Source: Clostridioides sp. ES-S-0054-01
Lineage (GTDB): Bacteria; Bacillota; Clostridia; Peptostreptococcales; Peptostreptococcaceae
Assembly (NCBI GenBank): GCA_021561035.1
Contig: CP067346.1
Span: forward strand, 2,573,001-2,637,000
Direction of reading: 5' to 3'
Length of the DNA: 64,000 bases
In this document: positions 1 through 8,238 of the stretch, piece by piece
Layout of the letters: each line of letters starts with the position of its first letter
Position numbering within the stretch: the first letter of the stretch is position 1
Notes under the pieces: generated by a model
Database searches by the model: none
Told to the model about the DNA's origin: nothing
The model's input: the letters and a program-made list of their open reading frames with translations, nothing else
Position numbers and translations under genes: made by a program

Positions 1-855
1 ATCAGGATTTTTCTTCTGAGGCATTATACTACTTCCAGTTGTATATAAATCATCTATCTCAACAAATCCAAATTCTTGAGAACTCCAAAGTATCAACTCT
101 TCACTTAATCTACTTAAGTGCATCATTATAATTGAAAAGTCACTCATTAACTCTAATAAATAATCTCTATCACTTACTCCATCCATAAAGTTATCTACTA
201 CTTTTTTAAATCCTAATTGTTCACAAGTTATATTTCTATCTATATCATGCGTAGTTCCTGCTAAAGCCCCACAACCTAAAGGTGATTCATCCAATATTTC
301 TATAGCATTTTTTATTCTTTTCTCATCTCTATCAAACATACTGTAATATGCCATTAAGTGATGCTTAAATGTCACTACTTGTGCTCTTTGAAGATGAGTA
401 TAACCTGGCATCATCACTGGGTTTTTGTCAGCAACATCTTTTATAGTAGCTTTAAACTCAGATATTAAATCCACCAAATCATTTGCCTTTTCTTTGGCAT
501 ACAGTCTCATATCAACTGCAACTTGGTCATTTCTACTACGTGCTGTATGAAGCTTCTTGCCAACATCTCCAATTCTTTGAATTAAATTTATCTCAGTAAA
601 ACTATGTATATCTTCATACTCTCCATCCAATGCCAACTTTCCATTTTTTACATCTTCAAGTATCCCTTTTAATCCTTCAGTTATAGCCTTTCCTTCTTCC
701 TCTGTTAAAAGACCACATTTTACCTGCATATGAACATGTGCTATACTTCCTTCAATATCTTTTTTGTACAGTACACAGTCATAACCAAAAGATTTATTAA
801 ACTCTTCCATAAGTTGATTTTCCGCTTTTCTAAAGCGTCCGCCCCATAATTTCAT
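1..855 (-). CDS. argH: Argininosuccinate lyase, C-terminus cut off by window edge
   Basis: This enzyme cleaves argininosuccinate to arginine and fumarate, the last step of arginine biosynthesis in the cytoplasm. The reading frame runs from ATG at 855 (MKLWGGRF, the typical family start) to the window edge, giving 285 codons of the usual ~460. Visible family motifs are HTARSRND with QV (substrate binding), GYTHLQRAQ, and the fumarase-superfamily signature [12 protein letters not shown] right at the window edge. GAGGTGAAAGGC stands just before the ATG. It is preceded by its own promoter and a T-box-like leader (905-1050), so it probably starts a transcript. argG is not visible here; it may lie beyond the left edge or elsewhere. 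Confidence 0.95.
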   Translation of the reverse strand, partial: MKLWGGRFRKAENQLMEEFNKSFGYDCVLYKKDIEGSIAHVHMQVKCGLLTEEEGKAITEGLKGILEDVKNGKLALDGEYEDIHSFTEINLIQRIGDVGKKLHTARSRNDQVAVDMRLYAKEKANDLVDLISEFKATIKDVADKNPVMMPGYTHLQRAQVVTFKHHLMAYYSMFDRDEKRIKNAIEILDESPLGCGALAGTTHDIDRNITCEQLGFKKVVDNFMDGVSDRDYLLELMSDFSIIMMHLSRLSEELILWSSQEFGFVEIDDLYTTGSSIMPQKKNPD

Positions 856-904
856 GCCTTTCACCTCATATTTTAAATTTTTGTATTTTAATTATAATAT
901 TTAT

Positions 905-1050
905 ACTTTAACTAAAAAATCTCCTGGTCAAAAAGACCAAGAGACGAAATATTCCGTGTTATCATTAGGCTCACACCATTCCTAACTCGCTGAGATTTTC
1001 TTTATATCTACTCTCTTCTTCACTGAATCTAAGTTTTTATGTTTTATCTA
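905..1050 (-). promoter_or_regulatory. T-box Stem I-like leader with terminator, no T-box sequence
   Basis: The transcript reads AGAGAGTAGATAT, then CAGCGAGTTAGG, AATGGTGTGAG, CCTAAT. This matches the T-box Stem I core, and the corresponding part of the leuS leader in this window (CAGAGAGTTAGTGGTAGGTG) is clearly similar. It runs into a perfect 10-bp hairpin (TCTCTTGGTC with GACCAGGAGA, + strand 919-943) followed by six T's, an intrinsic terminator. The universal antiterminator box AGGGTGGNACCGCG is absent between this hairpin and argH. The 5' arm of the terminator (CTCTT) can also pair with AAGAG at the base of Stem I, so the two folds may compete. A specifier codon could not be assigned with confidence. 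Confidence 0.55.
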
Positions 1051-1055
1051 TTTGT

Positions 1056-1084
1056 ATTATAATTACTATAGACAAAATAGTCAA
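1056..1084 (-). promoter_or_regulatory. Sigma-A-type promoter of argH leader
   Basis: On the minus strand, TTGACT (1079-1084) and a perfect TATAAT (1056-1061) are separated by 17 bases. Transcription should begin near 1049, about 195 bases before the argH start codon, leaving room for a structured leader. Confidence 0.75.
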
Positions 1085-1110
1085 TCTATTTTTTCCTGTA
1101 TATACCGTTC

Positions 1111-1932
1111 TTAAGAACTAAGGGATTCTTTTAACTCTAAGAATTTATAAATTGCCTTTGCAACTCCACTATCTTGATTGGTAGCTGTAACATAATCAGC
1201 TTCTTGTTTAATTAATTCTTCTGCATTTCCCATAGCTACTCCAAGACCAGCAAACTTTATCATTTCTATATCGTTATAATTATCTCCAAATGCAATTATA
1301 TCTTCTCTATCTATGTTCAGTTTTTCAGCTAAAATTTTAACTGCATTACCTTTATCAACACCTTCATTCATAACTTCAATATTATTTGGCCATGAAGAAG
1401 TTATCTTTATTCCTTGAACTTTTCTTAATTCTTTTCTTATTTCATCCAAAATAGATGGGTTTTTTTCTTCTATAATTACAAATTTTAGTATATCTTTTTT
1501 AAAGATTTCTTCTCTCAAATCATCTTTTATAATTACTTCTGTCTCAGAGCCTAAAAATACACTTAATCTCTCTTCAATTCCTTCTATTTTTTTTGAAAGC
1601 ATAGAATCTATACTATTACATTGATAGTAAATATCGTATTTATCTAATACATCTAAGATATTTAAACATGTTGTTGTATCAATCTTATTTGAATATATTA
1701 TATTTCCATTTTGCTCTCTTATTAATGAACCATTACAAGCTATTATTGGCATGTCTTCTTTAAGAAAATCTACATTGCATTTAGCTGAATCGAAGGCTCT
1801 TCCTGTTGCTAAAGTTACATTAACACCACTTTTTATAACTTTTTGTAGTGCAGTTTTATTTTCATCTGTAACTTTATGATTATTGCCTAATAAAGTTCCA
1901 TCCATATCTGTTACAATTAATTTATATCCCAT
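1111..1932 (-). CDS. HAD-superfamily Cof-type phosphatase
   Basis: This is a 273-residue Cof/YbjI-type haloacid dehalogenase-like hydrolase, a cytoplasmic sugar-phosphate or nucleotide-phosphate phosphatase of unknown natural substrate. Motif I is DMDGTL near residue 9 (nucleophile Asp), motif II is TGR around residue 43, and motif IV is GDNYNDIEM near residue 216, followed by GVAMGNA. The C2-type cap lies between motifs II and III. ATG at 1932 follows a GGAG site. It is a single gene between the argH promoter and a divergent aminotransferase. Family members are often promiscuous, so the substrate cannot be deduced. Confidence 0.88.
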   Translation of the reverse strand: MGYKLIVTDMDGTLLGNNHKVTDENKTALQKVIKSGVNVTLATGRAFDSAKCNVDFLKEDMPIIACNGSLIREQNGNIIYSNKIDTTTCLNILDVLDKYDIYYQCNSIDSMLSKKIEGIEERLSVFLGSETEVIIKDDLREEIFKKDILKFVIIEEKNPSILDEIRKELRKVQGIKITSSWPNNIEVMNEGVDKGNAVKILAEKLNIDREDIIAFGDNYNDIEMIKFAGLGVAMGNAEELIKQEADYVTATNQDSGVAKAIYKFLELKESLSS

Positions 1933-2292
1933 AATCCAACTCCATAACTTTTTATTGTATACTTATATTTCCTTAATATAGTCTAAAGAATTACCCTTAT
2001 TAGATTATATCATAACTTTATACTTAAACCATTTCAATTTACAAAATTAATAACATTCGTTTAACTTATTTTAAAAGCAAAATAAATCGTTTCTTGTAGT
2101 ATTTTTCTGAATATTTTCAATTTATAGTCTTATAATGCTAGAAATTTTACAATATATGATATATAATCATATTAAATAAAGTGAGCTATTATAATATTTA
2201 TATTCATTTTTTACTATTATATATTTTCATAATATTTTAAATCTAGCGACTTTTATAACATTTATTATTGACTAAATAAGGAGTGATAAACT
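1933..2292. other. Divergent intergenic region
   Basis: 360 bases of very AT-rich DNA separate the HAD phosphatase (minus) from the aminotransferase (plus). It must carry promoters for both. I see the ribosome binding site AAGGAGTG before the plus-strand ATG at 2293, but no recognisable riboswitch, repeat or additional gene. Confidence 0.5.
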
Positions 2293-3396
2293 ATGAAATT
2301 AAAAATTAACAAAGCCATTGAAATGCAGTTGAAAAAAAGTTATGCAATAGAATCCGGACATTCAGAAGATGTATTTGAGATAGACTGTGGAGAAGGTATA
2401 AATACAGTGTCTTACTCAAAAAAAGCTGTAGAAGCTTTTAATGCTTTAAAATTTGATATGATAAGAGGATATCCTCATTCAATTACTTTAAAAGACAATA
2501 TAGTTGATTATTGGAAAGATTTCACAACATTAGATACGAATAGAATTTGTTTGGCAGATGGTTCTATACATGTTATTTACCTTTTAAATAGACTGTTTAT
2601 TGAAAAAGGAGACAAAGTTTTAGGATATTCACCACAATTCTCAGAATATGAAACAGACATAAAGATGCACGGTGCTACTTATGATTATGTTCTTTTAAAG
2701 AAAGAAGATAATTTTAAATTTAATGAAAAAGAATTCATTGAAAAAATAAATCCAGAATATAAAGTAATTTACATTGATAATCCAAACAATCCTACAGGAC
2801 AAATTATACCTTTATCATCAATTGAAAATATAGTAAAGGAAGCAGATAAATATGATATAGCAGTTATAGTAGATGAAGCTTATGGTGAATACATGCCAAA
2901 AGAAAATTCAGCTGTCAAACTTCTAAATAATTATGATAATGTAATTGTTTTAAAAACATTTTCAAAAGGTTTTGGTTTAGCAGGACTAAGAGCAGGATAT
3001 GCAGTTCTTCCAGAACAACTTGTTAGCCCTATTAAAAAAATTTCTACTCCTTACGAAGTATCTGAAATATCTCGTACTATTGCAGCCAATTTATTGGATG
3101 ATGTTCAATTTATAGAAGAATTAAAGGAAAAAACAAAAGATATAAAAAGTCAATTATTGATTCCATGGAAAAACCTTAATATAGCTGAAACTAGTGATAC
3201 TGTATCAATAATGACAGTTGAACATAAGAACAGGGAAATAGATTTACAACAAGAATTTGCAAAATTAAAAATAAGAGTTATATCTGGAAGTGATTTCACT
3301 GGACTTGATAAAAATTTCATAAGATTTAGAATGCCTGAAGAAAAAGAACTACCTGAAGTTATAAAAGCATTCCAAATAATTGATAATATAGAGTAA
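2293..3396 (+). CDS. PLP aminotransferase, histidinol-phosphate aminotransferase-like
   Basis: This is a 367-residue fold-type I, class I/II aminotransferase related to HisC/CobD. YIDNPNNPTGQ (the Asn that contacts PLP) lies near residue 160, VDEAYGEY near 190, and the PLP lysine is K225 in TFSKGFGLAGLRAGY. It is a stand-alone gene with no his genes around it, so a role in histidine synthesis is not supported by context. Aromatic or other amino-acid transamination is equally possible. AAGGAGTG precedes the start. The gene ends at a strong bidirectional terminator shared with the convergent P-type ATPase. Confidence 0.82.
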   Translation: MKLKINKAIEMQLKKSYAIESGHSEDVFEIDCGEGINTVSYSKKAVEAFNALKFDMIRGYPHSITLKDNIVDYWKDFTTLDTNRICLADGSIHVIYLLNRLFIEKGDKVLGYSPQFSEYETDIKMHGATYDYVLLKKEDNFKFNEKEFIEKINPEYKVIYIDNPNNPTGQIIPLSSIENIVKEADKYDIAVIVDEAYGEYMPKENSAVKLLNNYDNVIVLKTFSKGFGLAGLRAGYAVLPEQLVSPIKKISTPYEVSEISRTIAANLLDDVQFIEELKEKTKDIKSQLLIPWKNLNIAETSDTVSIMTVEHKNREIDLQQEFAKLKIRVISGSDFTGLDKNFIRFRMPEEKELPEVIKAFQIIDNIE

Positions 3397-3410
3397 ATTA
3401 GATTATCTAT

Positions 3411-3450
3411 AAGGGACATATTATTAAAACTAATATGTCCCTTTAATTTT
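3411..3450. terminator. Bidirectional terminator
   Basis: A 13-bp perfect stem (AAGGGACATATTA at 3411-3423 with its complement at 3431-3443) with a 7-base loop and T-rich flanks lies between the convergent aminotransferase and ATPase genes. Confidence 0.85.
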
Positions 3451-3454
3451 TTAA

Positions 3455-6094
3455 TTATTTTATTTCACTTCTATTTATTAATTTGTTAAGTTCCATTAAT
3501 ATTGATGAAATCAACGCTAGACCTAAACAAATTCCCAATTGGTATAATCCAAATGTTGTTGGTATAGAGAATATTCCTCTTAACACTGGTATTAGTGTTA
3601 AAGAGTAAAGTCCAAAGCAAACTACAACTGCTCCTATAACATATTTATTACTGAAAAAACCTAATTTTATTACTGTTTGATTATTAGAACGTGCAGGTAA
3701 TGTTTGCATTATTCTAGCTAATATCAATGTTGAAAATGCCATTGCTACTCCAAGTTCTGGAGATACTTGTAAACCTACATACTGTGCAATTATTGTAACT
3801 ATACCTATTATACAACCTCTTATAACAACTGCCTTCATTGTTCCTCCTGCTAGTATACTTTCATCTGGATGTCTAGGAGGTTTATTCATTATATTTTTTT
3901 CTGACTTTTCAAACCCTAGTGCAATTGCTGGTAAAGAGTCATTTACTAAGTTTATAAATAAAAGTTGTAAAGCTGTAAATGGATTTGACCAACCTGCAAA
4001 TACTGCAAATAATATGGCCACTATAGCTCCTAAGTTTCCTGCAAATAGATACGTAATTGATTTTATTATATTACTGTATACTGTTCTACCAACTTCAACA
4101 GCCTTTACTATACTTGCAAAGTTATCATCAACCAATACCATAGCAGAAGCATCTTTTGCTACATCAGTACCACTTCCCATACCGATTCCTATATCTGCTT
4201 GTTTTAATGCAGGTGCATCATTAACACCATCACCAGTCATTGCTGTTATATTATTCTTATGTTGCCATGCCTTTACTATACGAATTTTATTTTCTGGTGA
4301 GACTCTGGCATATACACTTATATTTTCTAATTTTTCATATAGTTGTTCTTCACTCAAAGCATCAAGCTCTTTTCCAGTAAGAGCTAAGTCTCCATCTTCC
4401 ATTATACCAATCTCTTTTGCAATTGCTGCTGCTGTTGTTTTGTGGTCACCAGTTATCATAACAGTTTTTATACCAGCACTCTTTGCCTCTTTTACAGCAT
4501 CCATTACTTCTTCTCTTGGTGGGTCTATCATTGCCATTATTCCAACCAATGTCATATCATGCTCATCATCAATTGAAGGTGTAAAATCTTCCTCTGGGAC
4601 ATCTTTTATTGCAAAAGCTAATACTCTAAGTGCTCTATTTGAAAACTCTTCATTTTTATGTTTATATTCTTCTATTATCTCATCTGTTATATCTACTTTT
4701 GAACCATTTTTCAAAGCATATTTACATCTACTAAACACAATATCTGGAGCACCTTTTGTAAACATTATATAATCTCCATATATACTATTTACAGTAGACA
4801 TAAGCTTTCTATCTGAGTCAAATGGTATTTCATTTATTCTGATATACTTACTTCTTAATTTATCATAATCTAAATCATTTTTACTTGAGTAATTTATTAA
4901 AGCTACTTCTGTCGGGTCACCAACTTCTTTACCGTCACTAGTTATATGAGAATCATTACACAACGTAGAAACCATAGTCAATAATTTAGCATGATAAGAA
5001 TAGTTTACCTTTTCTTTATTTAACTCATCATTATTAGTTCCATACATATAATAATCAACAACTGTCATTTTATTTTGTGTAAGAGTACCTGTTTTATCAG
5101 TACATATCACACTTGTTGAGCCTAAAGTTTCTACTGCTGGTAATTTTCTTATTATAGCTTGTTTTTTTGCCATACTATTTGTTCCAACAGCCAATACTAT
5201 AGTAACTATTGATGATAAAGCTTCTGGTATAGCTGCCACTGCTACTGCTACAGAGAACATGAATGAATCTAAAATAATTTGTGTCATTTCTCCATTTCCA
5301 GCTATAAAATAATTTCTTGCTACTTGAATTATAAATATTAAAATAGCAAGTACTACAATACCTACACCAAGCTTTTTACTAAAATCCTCTATCTTTTGTT
5401 GTAACGGTGTAAGTTTATTTTCAGCACTTTCTAAAAGTCCAGCTATTTTACCCATTTCAGTATTCATACCTGTTCCAGTTACTACAAAAGAACCTCTACC
5501 ATAAACAACTACAGCGCCACTAAATACCATATTTTTCTGGTCGCCTAAACTTACATCTTCACTTATTTTTTCTGTATGCTTTAAAACTGGTTCTGATTCT
5601 CCAGTCAACATACCTTCTACAACCTTGAGAGATTGTGCTTCTATAAGTCTTCCATCTGCTGGTATGTAATCGCCAGCTTCTAAGAATACAATATCTCCAA
5701 CTACTAAATTTTTTGCTGGAATTGTCATTTTTTTATTGTCTCTTATTACCTTTGCGTTTGGTGCAGATAAATTTTTCAAACTTTCTAATGAACTTTCTGC
5801 TTTTTTTGTTTGTACAACACCTAGAACAGAGTTTATAATAATAACTGCAAAAATTATTATAGACTCCACGGTTTCACCTAAAAATATTTGTACTAAGGCA
5901 GCTATCAATAGAATTATTACTAATGGGTCTTTAAAACTTTCTAAGAAAAGCTTATAAGTAGGAATTTTATCTGCTTCTTTTAATTCATTAGCTCCATTTT
6001 TTTCTAACAGCTCTTCTGCTCTTTCATTGCTCAAACCAGATAAGCTTGAGTCTAAATTTTTAATTACTTCTTTATAAGTACTTTTGTAAGACAT
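3455..6094 (-). CDS. Cation-transporting P-type ATPase, Ca2+/Mn2+ type
   Basis: This 879-residue P2A ATPase of the PMR1/SPCA-like group pumps Ca2+ and/or Mn2+ out of the cytoplasm. Visible parts are an N-terminal cation-ATPase domain, the TGES actuator loop near residue 164, PEAL at 290-293 in M4 (ion site), the phosphorylated Asp D333 in CTDKTGTLTQNK, KGAPD in the nucleotide domain, TGDGVNDAPALK in the hinge, and NLVNDSLPA in M6. About ten membrane segments are present. The manganese riboswitch directly upstream argues that Mn2+ efflux is a physiological function, although Ca2+ transport is the usual annotation. It is monocistronic, between two terminators. Confidence 0.9.
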   Translation of the reverse strand: MSYKSTYKEVIKNLDSSLSGLSNERAEELLEKNGANELKEADKIPTYKLFLESFKDPLVIILLIAALVQIFLGETVESIIIFAVIIINSVLGVVQTKKAESSLESLKNLSAPNAKVIRDNKKMTIPAKNLVVGDIVFLEAGDYIPADGRLIEAQSLKVVEGMLTGESEPVLKHTEKISEDVSLGDQKNMVFSGAVVVYGRGSFVVTGTGMNTEMGKIAGLLESAENKLTPLQQKIEDFSKKLGVGIVVLAILIFIIQVARNYFIAGNGEMTQIILDSFMFSVAVAVAAIPEALSSIVTIVLAVGTNSMAKKQAIIRKLPAVETLGSTSVICTDKTGTLTQNKMTVVDYYMYGTNNDELNKEKVNYSYHAKLLTMVSTLCNDSHITSDGKEVGDPTEVALINYSSKNDLDYDKLRSKYIRINEIPFDSDRKLMSTVNSIYGDYIMFTKGAPDIVFSRCKYALKNGSKVDITDEIIEEYKHKNEEFSNRALRVLAFAIKDVPEEDFTPSIDDEHDMTLVGIMAMIDPPREEVMDAVKEAKSAGIKTVMITGDHKTTAAAIAKEIGIMEDGDLALTGKELDALSEEQLYEKLENISVYARVSPENKIRIVKAWQHKNNITAMTGDGVNDAPALKQADIGIGMGSGTDVAKDASAMVLVDDNFASIVKAVEVGRTVYSNIIKSITYLFAGNLGAIVAILFAVFAGWSNPFTALQLLFINLVNDSLPAIALGFEKSEKNIMNKPPRHPDESILAGGTMKAVVIRGCIIGIVTIIAQYVGLQVSPELGVAMAFSTLILARIMQTLPARSNNQTVIKLGFFSNKYVIGAVVVCFGLYSLTLIPVLRGIFSIPTTFGLYQLGICLGLALISSILMELNKLINRSEIK

Positions 6095-6186
6095 TTGTTG
6101 CCCTCCTCTTTAATAAATTTATTTTATGTTTGGGGACTCTTATGTATACTTGAAATTTAAATTTTTTTAAATAAAAATTCCTTGAA

Positions 6187-6335
6187 TAAAAAAAGACCCC
6201 AAAACAAACATACCTAATGCTTATTTTGAAGGTCTTGCTATCAAGGAATTCCTTGCTAATTAACCGAGTATTTCTACTGTCTTGACGATTAATTACCACT
6301 TTCGTGTAAGCTACTCCCCTTCGAGTAGTTATCTT
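6187..6335 (-). promoter_or_regulatory. yybP-ykoY manganese riboswitch with terminator
   Basis: On the minus strand the leader contains GAAGGGGAGTAGC (L1 region), ATCGTCAAGACAG, ACTCGG and GCAAGACCTTC (L3 region). These are the conserved parts of the yybP-ykoY family. AAGACC of L3 can instead pair with GGGTCTT followed by a run of T's (+ strand 6187-6200), making a terminator. In characterised members, Mn2+ binding stabilises the aptamer and prevents termination, which turns on exporters. Its position 90 to 240 bases before a P2A ATPase fits a manganese-induced efflux pump. Boundaries are approximate. Confidence 0.87.
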
Positions 6336-6348
6336 AAATTGTATTTAC

Positions 6349-6372
6349 ATTATATCACTTTACACAATTAAT
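6349..6372 (-). promoter_or_regulatory. Promoter of the riboswitch-ATPase transcript
   Basis: On the minus strand, TATAAT (6349-6354) is preceded 18 bases upstream by TAGACT, a 4/6 match to the -35 box. The start would fall just upstream of the riboswitch. Confidence 0.5.
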
Positions 6373-6418
6373 AGTCTAGTTTATTTTTTATTTTAACCTA
6401 ATTTTAACAAACCATCTC

Positions 6419-7066
6419 TTAATTTATATGTAAGTATTCTTCTAAAGTCAAGTTATTCATTGCAAAGTTTTTGCTATGTTCAGTTCCAACATATCTATAG
6501 TGCCAAGATTCATACATATATCCTGTTATATGCTCTTTACCTTCTGGATATCTAAGTATAAAACCATATTTATATGCATTTTCATACAACCACTTAGCTT
6601 CTTTTGTATTGTTGAACTTTTTATTTGCCCAACAAGACTGGTCATCTCCTCCAATATCAAAAGCAAGTCCAGTTTGATGCTCACTCTCTCCAGGTTTAGC
6701 TGAAAATCTATTTGCTTCTTTTTCTCCATGTTCTTTTACATATGACTTAAATAATCTATCTTGATATTCATAGCTTCTATATGTACTAAAAGCTTTTAAA
6801 TTTAATCCTGATTTTTGAGCATTTTTATTCATTCTATAAAAAGCATCTTTCGCTTCACTATTTTCCTGAGGAGAATAGTTTTCAGGTAAACTGTATTTTT
6901 TATTTGCTACTATAATATTATTTATTGATAATACATTTACGCCTCTTCTGTATTTACTTAATTCATATGCCATAATTTTCCTTCCTTCACTAGAACTATC
7001 AATAAACATTTTTACAAAAACTATAAATAGAGCAAAAATTATGGCTACACAAATTTTCTTTTTCAT
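6419..7066 (-). CDS. VanY-type D-alanyl-D-alanine carboxypeptidase
   Basis: This 215-residue M15B zinc carboxypeptidase trims terminal D-Ala from peptidoglycan stem peptides. An N-terminal hydrophobic segment (residues 5-22) is an uncleaved signal anchor or signal peptide, placing the enzyme outside the membrane. Zinc and catalytic motifs are complete: SEHQTGLAFDIGG (His and Asp ligands) and ESWHYRYVG (Glu base and third His). No VanS/VanR or D-Ala-D-Lac ligase is adjacent, so general wall remodelling is more likely than a glycopeptide-resistance cluster. AGGTGTAGTATATG gives the ribosome site and start. Confidence 0.88.
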   Translation of the reverse strand: MKKKICVAIIFALFIVFVKMFIDSSSEGRKIMAYELSKYRRGVNVLSINNIIVANKKYSLPENYSPQENSEAKDAFYRMNKNAQKSGLNLKAFSTYRSYEYQDRLFKSYVKEHGEKEANRFSAKPGESEHQTGLAFDIGGDDQSCWANKKFNNTKEAKWLYENAYKYGFILRYPEGKEHITGYMYESWHYRYVGTEHSKNFAMNNLTLEEYLHIN

Positions 7067-7251
7067 ATACTACACCTCCATAATTGGAATTTGATACAGA
7101 AAAATTCTAAGACACTTTTTCTCACATTATAATCATACCACTAATTTATTGCAATTTCTTTAAACAATTCTTAAGAAACTCTTAAGTTTCTTCTTTATAC
7201 GATTAAAAATAACAACAAATTTTTCAAAAATTTCATATTATAGTGCATATA

Positions 7252-7313
7252 TTGATTTTTTTTCCAAATGATGTATAATATATTTATAGAAACTTATAGG
7301 TACTATATAGTAC
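7252..7313 (+). promoter_or_regulatory. Promoter and palindromic operator of tetR-exporter pair
   Basis: TTGATT (7252-7257) and TATAAT (7274-7279) are separated by 16 bases. Just downstream lies the perfect 14-bp palindrome GTACTATATAGTAC (7300-7313), positioned where a bound TetR dimer would block transcription of its own operon. Autoregulation is an inference from position. Confidence 0.6.
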
Positions 7314-7344
7314 TTAATGTTTTTGTATGAAGGGAGATAATAAA

Positions 7345-8235
7345 GTGACAGACAAACAAAGACTTATTATAACTATTGCAGAAAGAATTTTTGACCAAAA
7401 AGGTTTTCAAAATACTTCAATACTAGATATTGTAAAAGAGTGTAAAATGTCTAAAGCTACTTTTTATAAGCATTTTGAAACTAAGGAAAGTTTTATCTGC
7501 GAAATAATCAATTATTATGACGAAAAGTTTTTAGAAATTATACATTCCATCAATGAAAATAATGACATTCCATCATCTGAGAAGTTAAATAGAAAGATAA
7601 TTGCTGTATGGGGAAATATTTTTTCTAGAACTACCATAAATACCTATATAAGAGAAAATTTTTCTGAAGTGCAACGTAAGGCTACAAGTAAACTGCAAAA
7701 AAAATCCCGAGCTAACTTATTGAATGAATACAAGCTCAGCTTATTCGATAACTATGGGGATAAAATAGAAAACATCATATTTGATTTAGTTTTCTTATTA
7801 GATGCTCTAATTCACCAGTTTATATACATTATTCATGTACAAAAAAGAGAAATAAATGTATACTTTATTGCTAAATTTACTATACAAATTCTAGATTTAG
7901 TTGTAGAAAATATGGATAATCTAAACCCTTTAATTAAAAAATCAATGTTTTTACATGAACAAGAAGATGAAGCTTACTTTTCCATTCATAATAAATCGCT
8001 ATTTTTTAAAACGATACAAGATATAGAAGAGCTAATCAAAACGGACACTTATCTCCTTGAAAACCCTAAGTTACTACAAGCAACAAAAAAATTATATATC
8101 GAGGGCAAAAACCAGCAATATGATTCTTTAATTATGGATGCAATGATTACATACTTAGAAAAAGAAGACATTTTGAGACCAAAGGTACTTTTATTGAACA
8201 GCATTAAAAATCAATTAAAAAAGGAGACGTTATAA
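7345..8235 (+). CDS. TetR/AcrR family transcriptional regulator
   Basis: This is a 296-residue regulator with an N-terminal TetR helix-turn-helix (AERIFDQKGFQNTSILDIVKE, then MSKATFYKHFETKE, residues 8-55). It is longer than the usual ~200 residues, with a ~240-residue all-alpha ligand domain. The start is set at GTG 7345 because AGGGAG (7331-7336) lies 8 bases upstream. An in-frame ATG at 7327 would place that site inside the gene. Its stop is 3 bases before the start of the drug exporter, so the two are co-transcribed and the exporter is the likely target. The ligand is unknown. Confidence 0.85.
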   Translation: MTDKQRLIITIAERIFDQKGFQNTSILDIVKECKMSKATFYKHFETKESFICEIINYYDEKFLEIIHSINENNDIPSSEKLNRKIIAVWGNIFSRTTINTYIRENFSEVQRKATSKLQKKSRANLLNEYKLSLFDNYGDKIENIIFDLVFLLDALIHQFIYIIHVQKREINVYFIAKFTIQILDLVVENMDNLNPLIKKSMFLHEQEDEAYFSIHNKSLFFKTIQDIEELIKTDTYLLENPKLLQATKKLYIEGKNQQYDSLIMDAMITYLEKEDILRPKVLLLNSIKNQLKKETL

Positions 8236-8238
8236 ATT

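Noticed and set aside
4014-4772. 252-codon plus-strand frame
   Set aside because: It is antisense to the P-type ATPase, has no ribosome site, and its sequence is the complement of conserved ATPase motifs.
6419-7066. Vancomycin resistance gene
   Set aside because: VanY-type motifs are present, but no vanHAX or vanRS genes lie nearby, and similar carboxypeptidases are ordinary wall enzymes. The same applies to the VanZ-like gene at 19872-20540.
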